A DNA stretch of 64,000 nt from assembly GCA_026545765.1 (NCBI GenBank), contig CM048841.1, positions 87,650,636 through 87,714,635 of the forward strand. The letters run 5' to 3'. Below are positions 58,151 through 64,000 of the stretch, in pieces; within the stretch, counting starts at the first letter, position 1, and every line of letters starts with the position of its first letter. Under the pieces are notes generated by a model. That model ran no database searches. It had not been told where the DNA came from and was given only the letters and a program-made list of their open reading frames with translations. A program made the position numbers and the translations under genes. The DNA comes from Plantago major (lineage: Eukaryota; Streptophyta; Magnoliopsida; Lamiales; Plantaginaceae).

Positions 58151-59120
58151 TTAATTAAAACGCACAGCATTTAACAACACTCAAAGAATATGGTCATGGA
58201 ATAACTGTTTGGGGGTATTTCTCAGATAAATTGTAATTTGGAGCACATTCAATTTTCTTTTGAGAATATAGATATTTACAACTATCAAATGTAATCAACT
58301 AATACTACATAATTTCAATAAATACTAACACTAGTTCAAGTGTTTAAGTTTTGATGATTTTGTGAAAAGATGACCGGTCTTGGAGTCAAATTCGGATATT
58401 TTAAGTAAGCTCAGCCCAAATGCATCGCTTTGCTTATTAGTAGTAGGAGCTAAAATCGTACATTTAGCTTGAGGGGTCGGAAACAAAAGAAGTTCACGTT
58501 TTTCCCTCATACAACTTTATTGAAGTTGCTAACGGGTAGGCGGGTAGCTGACTCAAGTGAAAAATAAGTTTAGTTCACATGATTAAGATTTCGAAATTTA
58601 GATTTCGATTTAAAAAGGCCCGCAAAAATAACCATCGCTCAAAAAGAATAAAATATTATTATGTGCAGTACTCTACTACTGGTGTGACAAAAACAAATTG
58701 ATCACAATTAATTGAGCAAGCTATAAAATTACTAATTTTATTAGACCTGATATGAAATGAGTCACCTAACTTGGAAATGTTATTTGCTTTCAAAAAAAGC
58801 TTAAAAATACTATCTTGAAATGCGAGTGATTAATGTAAAGACCGGACCATAAAATGATTGAACGCTACCCTTTGCATTTATAAGTGAACCCATACGGACT
58901 TATTGCCCCAATCAATCCATTTGCCAGGCCCAATGAAAACCCATAATTCAAGTCCATGAGAATATGGGCCTGAACCAACCGAATCCACATTGGATTAACC
59001 CGGTTTTGTGTAATTTGTTCCTTCCCTTTTCTTCTTCCCCAAGCTCAGTGACAAAACTGTATCAAGTTTCAGCCATTCTCCACAAATCTACCAAACTTCG
59101 AGCTTTGATTCCAAAAGAAA
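58151..59120. other. Upstream region of the proteasome beta-2 gene
   Basis: No gene is seen. The last ~200 bases contain the presumed promoter and a CT-rich leader (CCTTCCCTTTTCTTCTTCCC near 59020). Confidence 0.45.
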
Positions 59121-60776
59121 ATGTCTCCTTCAGCTGAAACCTTGCCGCCGAAGGGAGGATTTTGTTTCGATCTCTGTAAGAGGAATGATATGCTCGTCAA
59201 GCAGGGTTTGAAGCCCTCTTCGTTTCTCAAAACCGGAACCACCATTGTCGGTTTGATCTTTCAGGTAATTTCTAAAATTAGCCCCTTTTCTAGATCTCTC
59301 GTTATTGATTTCGCTAATAACTCGTGTAGATTCTAAATTTATGCATAAAGGTTTTGGTTAGGTACTTAGGTTTGATTGATTTTATTCCCTTTCTGTAATC
59401 GGAAAGAAAAATATCGGATTAGATGAACACTAGGTACTTACTAGCTGATTTAACAGTTTAATGGGATTTAACGATAAATGCTAGAGAGCCTGTGACTTAT
59501 GGAAAAATATGTACTTTCTTCAGGATGGTGTCATTCTCGGGGCGGACACTCGAGCCACTGAAGGGCCTATTGTAGCTGATAAGAACTGTGAGAAGATTCA
59601 TTATATGGCTCCGAATATTTATTGCTGTGGAGCTGGTACTGCTGCAGATACAGAGGCTGTTACTGGTATAAGCAACTTAATTTAGCTTGCTCTTGTGTGA
59701 AGTTACTGGTTTTGCACCAACTTATTACTGGTTATTGTAATGCTTTCACTAGACATGGTTAGCTCTCAGCTGAAGCTGCACCGCTTTCACACTGGTCGCG
59801 AGTCCAGGGTTGTGACAGCACTTACACTGCTGAAATCTCATCTCTTCAGGTAGGCCATTTTGTTTGTGATTAATATTTGTGGCATTTGGTCTTTCACCTA
59901 TGGTAAAACATTTATATAATATACCGTTATTTTTCTTTAAATTAGCTATCAAGGGCATGTATCTGCTGCCCTAGTGCTTGGTGGAGTTGATGTGACTGGG
60001 CCTCACTTGCATACTGTGAGTTATATATGTTTGTAGGGTGTGTTACTCTCTTGTCGTTTTAGTATCACTTTTTCACTTTTTTAAAAAAAAATTTGGATGG
60101 CTTACGGACAGATATATCCACATGGTTCAACCGATACTTTACCATTTGCAACAATGGGCTCTGGTTCCCTTGCTGCAATGTCAGTCTTTGAATCTAAATA
60201 TCATGAAGGGCTGACTGTAAGTTCATCATATGTGTGTATACTGTATAGCATCAGAGCTCTTAAGGATTTAAATGCTGTGAACTGAAATAATTGAACGAAA
60301 CAATTTGCAGAGGGATGAAGGAGTCGAATTAGTAAAGCAGGCTATATCCTCTGGTATTTTTAATGACCTGGGAAGTGGAAGCAACGTTGACATATGTGTT
60401 ATTACTAAGGTCTGACTTCATGATTCTTGTAATTTTCTGTGTGATTGTATATACAATTAGCCTTGGCAATTTCCTCACAACTACCATGTATGCTGTTTTC
60501 CAGGGCAAGCGAGAATACTTGAGAAATTACCTTGAGCCCAATCCACGAACTTATGTTAGTGAGAAGGGTTACACCTTTTCCAAGAAAACTGGTTAGTAGA
60601 TTCATCATCATTTACTATTTTTGGAGTTGGTGCCGTTAAATACCTTGCAGGATATTTGTGGAGGTACATTTTTTTATTTACTTGTTGGTTTGACTGCAGA
60701 GGTGTTACTAACAAAGATTACACCCTTGAAAGAGTTGGTCGAAGTGATTGAAGCCGGAGATGCCATGGAGGAATGA
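59121..60776 (+). CDS. PBB: 20S proteasome subunit beta type-7 (beta-2, trypsin-like)
   Basis: Catalytic beta-2 subunit of the 20S core, cleaving after basic residues. Exons: 59121-59264, 59524-59665, 59753-59849, 59946-60015, 60112-60216, 60311-60409, 60504-60591, 60700-60776; total 822 nt, 273 residues, equal to the Arabidopsis PBB proteins as I recall them. A 39-residue propeptide ends FLKTG, with autocleavage giving Thr1 = T40 (TTIVG). The partners Asp17 (D56 in GADTR) and Lys33 (K72 in KNCEK) are present. Later blocks [27 protein letters not shown] and [16 protein letters not shown] are typical. The C-terminal tail (after about residue 225) is the extension that wraps beta-3 in this subunit type. 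All splice sites are GT-AG and the gene looks intact. Confidence 0.97.
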
Positions 60777-61076
60777 GGTTAATCAGTTGAAAGTCATTCT
60801 ATCACATCGTCACATGAACAGTTTTAAACATCATTGTCTCCATTAATGTTACTGGTTTGTGTGAGTAGCCCCTGTGCTTCATTGCTTGAAGGTTTATCTT
60901 GAGTGGAGTTTGTATTCGTGTTACAGATTATACCTTAAAGAATCTTAGTTCAGTATTCTCTATGCGGGGACAATTCAAATTTATGATTTGATTATGCAAA
61001 ATTATTGGCACACTTTCTCTTGTTATGAATGGTTCTTTTATGTATGGCTGTCTAGAATACTTCATAGTTAGTAGTA
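60777..61076. other. 3' flank of the proteasome gene
   Basis: Non-coding; presumed 3' UTR followed by intergenic sequence up to a MITE. Confidence 0.5.
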
Positions 61077-61322
61077 CTCCCTCCGCAGAACTTCATACAT
61101 TTGCCATTTTTAGCCGTCCCACGGAACTTCATATATTACTAAAAAAGGAAGTTACCCCACACCCAACAAATAATAAACAGTCTCAATTTTACACACAAAT
61201 TACACCTTTTGCCACTCAAAGTACAACTTTGTCCACTTTTTTCATACTTTATTATTACGTTAACATTTTGCATGAAACTGTGCACCAACCCTAATGTATG
61301 AAGTTCTCCGGGACGGAGGGAG
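61077..61322. mobile_element. Stowaway-type MITE
   Basis: Terminal inverted repeat CTCCCTCCGCAGAACTTCAT on the left and ATGAAGTTCTCCGGGACGGAG-GGAG on the right, flanked by TA on both sides (61075-61076, 61323-61324). Length 246 bases, AT-rich, no ORF. Confidence 0.85.
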
Positions 61323-61465
61323 TATTAGTTATGACTTAGAGAACCAATAACTGAAGTGTCATTTTTCATTGTGTTAGGCATCTGAAATAATGCTCGGATG
61401 TGTTCAGATGTGGCCAAAATGTTGGGGTAGATTGCTATTTAATTGGAACATGCACATAATTGCTA

Positions 61466-61682
61466 CTCTCTCCGTTTCACTAAATGTATAACAATTGTGT
61501 TTGACACAATTTTTTAGAAAAGTGTGTGGTCTCCAAAAGTATTTGGTTTAGAATGAGTTTGAGATATTAATTGAGTGGAAAAGTACACGTGGGCCCAAAA
61601 ATGTGTGTTTAAAACTGAATTTTATTATGGAAGTAATTAAACGTTCAAAATAGCAAATTGTTACACTTTGAAACGGATGGAG
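61466..61682. mobile_element. Stowaway-like MITE, second family
   Basis: Starts CTCTCCGTTTCACT and ends GAAACGGATGGAG with TA on both sides. The interior matches the MITE at 33508-33765 (GTGTGTGGT, TTAATTGAGTGGAAAAGTA, AAATTGTTACACTTT). Confidence 0.85.
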
Positions 61683-61744
61683 TATTTTACTAGAACATTG
61701 GTGTAAATTGCTTCTTTACCCAAACATAGATTGCTATGTGCTTT

Positions 61745-63420
61745 CTATATTACGAAGTTACCTAGCAAATAGATTACAATTCTTTTCATAATCGAGTATA
61801 AATACATGAAAAACTTCCTGTTAGTTTTAGATCTCATGCTGTTAATAATTTTAAACCACTGGCTTCCTGGATCACTCTTGCTGTCTCTGTTCAAGCATTT
61901 GCAATAATTTGTCACAAAACATAGAGGCGTGTCCTTTATAATTAAGGCGTTCTGCGTAGTGTATTCCCATTCTTCGGCCTCTGAGCATGGACCCAAAACT
62001 AAGGGCTCTTGCAATGACATTTGCTTGACACAGAGGCCTGTCATTGGATGGAAAATTATTTTATGCGCAGCTGCTTCCGAATTTAGTGGTCCTGCAGTTC
62101 AGAATGGGGAAAAGAATGTATTTTTAGTTCACAAAACACATTGCTTACTGCCTAGTTACGTCTAACATTGACCTCCACTTGGAGTTTCATGACTTGGATC
62201 AATCTTGTCTAACATTTGACACCATATAGGGATATAGAACTTGTCTAACATTGATCAGTGATCACCTACTTGGAGTTTCATGACTTGGATCAATCTTGAT
62301 CCAAACAATTGCTACCAGGGTGTTTATATCTTGAAATTGCAGTAACAGATAATGCAATAGATTTTGAGTCTGGTAAAGCTAAGAGTACCTCTGAAAGGGT
62401 ATTGCAGAGCAGATATTCTCTGGAGCATGCTTTGGTTTCTGATTCCTGACCAATCCCAATTGTAAATTCCATAAGATTCATCATATCCAACTACCCCTTC
62501 CCTGAGGTAGTAACTTCCAGCCACTGCCCAATATGCCCAATCCACATCATGTTCAGCTGCCCATCCCATAAAACAATTCAAGAACCTGTTATCATTAACA
62601 TTAGTACCTTTCATCTCCACCCCAAACTCACTTATAAACAAGGGATATCCTTTATCAAGCAGAAAGCCAGCTCTTTTCATGTTCTCTTCCATTATCTTCC
62701 TGCATACTTGGTTAGGATTGCCGGTCTCCCATGCTGTCCCATCCGAAAAACCATACCAGTGTAGCTCAAAGATGAGCTTTTTCGAAAAGCTCAGCCGAAC
62801 TGGATTTTTATGAAGAAATGAGAGATCTCTGTCGTATTTTAGCCCTGGCAGAATTACGAGAAGATTAGGGTTTGCGGCATGCACTGCTTCTACTCCCTTT
62901 TGCATGTACTTACTCCAAAAGATTACTTTAGTGATAGAGCAATGATTTAAAGTTTTAAACACTGAATGATATGGAACCTTTTTTTTTTTTTTTTTTTTTT
63001 GGCTTTGCAACACTGGAATATTCATTATGACATTATAAATTTAGAAATAGGTTCTGCTCCTACCTTTCAGCATGTGTAATTTTTTTGGTCAGCTCTGCAT
63101 TCTCAAATTAGATTCATTCATATGTATGCCTAGAGAATTTGCAGAGTATATTATCATTGTTGGAGGGAGTACCTATACCAATCTCTGACATTCTGTTTAT
63201 GGCCTCGGAGTTCATTCTGCAAGCTCATTGCGATAACCATTTTGGTGTTGTTGAAAGGTGTGGCAACCTTGGTTAGGCCTTTGATCTAGATGTTGGGATC
63301 AAGATCCTTATCTCCGAAGAAGCCATTACCATTGGAATCACTGCAACACCAACCTGGTCTGCTAACATGATTGTCGAATATTATCTTCAGATTGTTCCTT
63401 ACAAGACTATCCACAACTGC
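61745..63420 (-). pseudogene. GH5 cellulase-like gene with ricin-B-like tail, broken
   Basis: Plant GH5 proteins of this type are secreted glycosyl hydrolases with a C-terminal ricin-B-like region. Segments (minus): 63420 to ~63170 (AVVDSLVRNNLKIIFDNHVS, GWCCSDSNGNGFFGDKD, MSLQNELRG with the acid/base Glu), ~62909-62389 (KGVEAVHAANPNLLVILPGL, LIFELHWYGFSDG, PLFISEFGVEMKGTNVNDNR with the nucleophile Glu, GSYYLREGVVGYDESYG) and 62091-61745 (TGLCVKQMSLQEPLVLGPCS, CKCLNRDSKSDPGSQWFKI). Damage: a TAG at 63286-63288 where family members have Trp (DPNIW), a ~260-base insertion after DWYR, loss of the middle of the ricin-B part, and no N-terminal exons found. Both catalytic glutamates survive, but the gene cannot make a full enzyme. 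Confidence 0.85.
62910..63169. repeat. Insertion splitting the GH5 coding sequence
   Basis: The coding sequence DWYR / YMQKG is separated by about 260 bases bounded by GTAC on each side. The inserted DNA begins TTACTCCAAAAG and ends GGAGGGAGTAC on the plus strand, weakly inverted ends like Stowaway MITEs, and contains a 22-base T run. An intron is an alternative, but no donor/acceptor pair restores the frame exactly. Confidence 0.5.
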
Positions 63421-64000
63421 CTGAAAAAAAATCATCCCATAATTAGATGGTCTCTTGGTTTTGTACGGATTCTGATTGTACCTTTTTATGAGCTATTGAG
63501 TGTTACTTGTATGCTGCATTGGTGAAACTGTAGTGCATAATACCTCTGTCCTGGAGAAATGTTCTCATATGTTTTGGTCACTTTGATTGAGAACAATGAT
63601 GATGAATAATGAGAAGATTGTATAAAAAAGTTAATTATAACTGTAAGCCTTACGTCGAGTCTGTTGACTCCGCTGGGGAGATTGATGACTTCGACTTTTA
63701 TCCGGATGAAAAAGATGAAGAGTCTTGCGCTGACTATAAACACCGCCTAGGTTAGTTGAGGTTAGAAGTTTAGTTTTATTTTACGTCGGTCGAGTCGTCT
63801 TTCATTTTAGTATGATCTTGAGTTAGTAGACTTTAAAGTACCCAAAAGATTGTGTCAAAATCGAGTTTTCTTGGTTCTGGTTGATTTGGAGACGCCAAGT
63901 TGGTAACTTGGTGAGGCCAAAATGATCCAGAACCACTTGGCGTACGCCAAGCGGGTACTTGGTGCGCGCCAAGTGCTTACGAAGCACTTGGCGACGCCAG
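63421..64000. other. Sequence at the window edge with inverted ACTTGGCG motifs
   Basis: No gene is recognised. From about 63890 to the edge, ACTTGGCG / CGCCAAGT and close variants occur several times in both orientations, with a perfect local palindrome around ACTTGGCGTACGCCAAG. This looks like part of a larger repeat that continues beyond the window. Confidence 0.5.

Noticed and set aside
57889..58170. 93-codon Lys/Asn-rich minus-strand ORF
   Set aside because: It runs through the AT-rich right arm of the foldback element and reflects base composition.

Overview
The window is plant nuclear DNA, almost certainly from a eudicot. It is AT-rich, its genes carry GT-AG introns, and it holds Ty1/copia, CACTA, hAT-like and Stowaway-like elements. 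The host genes (ABCB15-type transporter, JINGUBANG-like WD40, SIEVE ELEMENT OCCLUSION pair, 20S proteasome beta-2) are standard eudicot genes. The style suggests an asterid, perhaps Lamiales, but that is only an impression.

Layout. 2.7-7.4 kb (+): an intact seven-exon ABCB transporter of 1245 aa. 7.7-12.1 kb (+): a copia element with two LTRs, an open gag-protease-integrase frame, and its reverse transcriptase and RNase H almost wholly deleted. 12.4-13.1 kb (-): a second, decayed copia gag. 15.6-30.3 kb: a nested transposon complex. CACTA-1 (decayed TNP2-type and Transposase_24-type genes) carries a 210-bp perfect palindrome, a hairpin-forming minisatellite and a 1.6-kb solo LTR with TATAA target duplications. 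Its right flank holds an hAT-like element that itself contains a 186-bp 5S-rRNA-like, Cassandra-type solo LTR. A duplicated copy of the CACTA end and flank (CACTA-2) follows. It is interrupted on the left by a minus-strand copia fragment and internally by a third CACTA of another lineage (CACTA-3).

30.5-31.7 kb (+): a single-exon WD40 gene. 31.7-40.0 kb: mostly non-genic. 40.04 kb (-): tRNA-Thr(UGU). 40.8-41.3 kb (+): an unrecognised secreted precursor with 25-residue Trp/Arg/Lys/Pro-rich repeats, ended by a stop that looks recent. 41.8-42.3 kb: a hAT-like MITE. 42.4-48.4 kb: no confident gene.

48.4-56.9 kb (-): two tandem SEO genes, seven exons each, 847 and 701 aa by my splicing. SEO proteins form the phloem filaments (P-protein) of sieve elements. 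57.4-58.15 kb: a long-arm foldback element. 59.1-60.8 kb (+): an eight-exon proteasome beta-2 (PBB) gene of 273 aa with all catalytic residues. 61.1-61.7 kb: two MITEs. 61.7-63.4 kb (-): a broken GH5 cellulase-like gene with a ricin-B-like tail. The last 200 bases hold inverted ACTTGGCG/CGCCAAGT motifs cut by the window edge.

The host genes are unrelated functionally apart from the SEO pair. The best candidates for something undescribed are the repeat-built secreted precursor and the minisatellite inside the CACTA Transposase_24 introns, whose repeats keep one loop but swap both sides of the stem. Exon limits were worked out by hand from splice consensus and reading-frame continuity; no database was searched.
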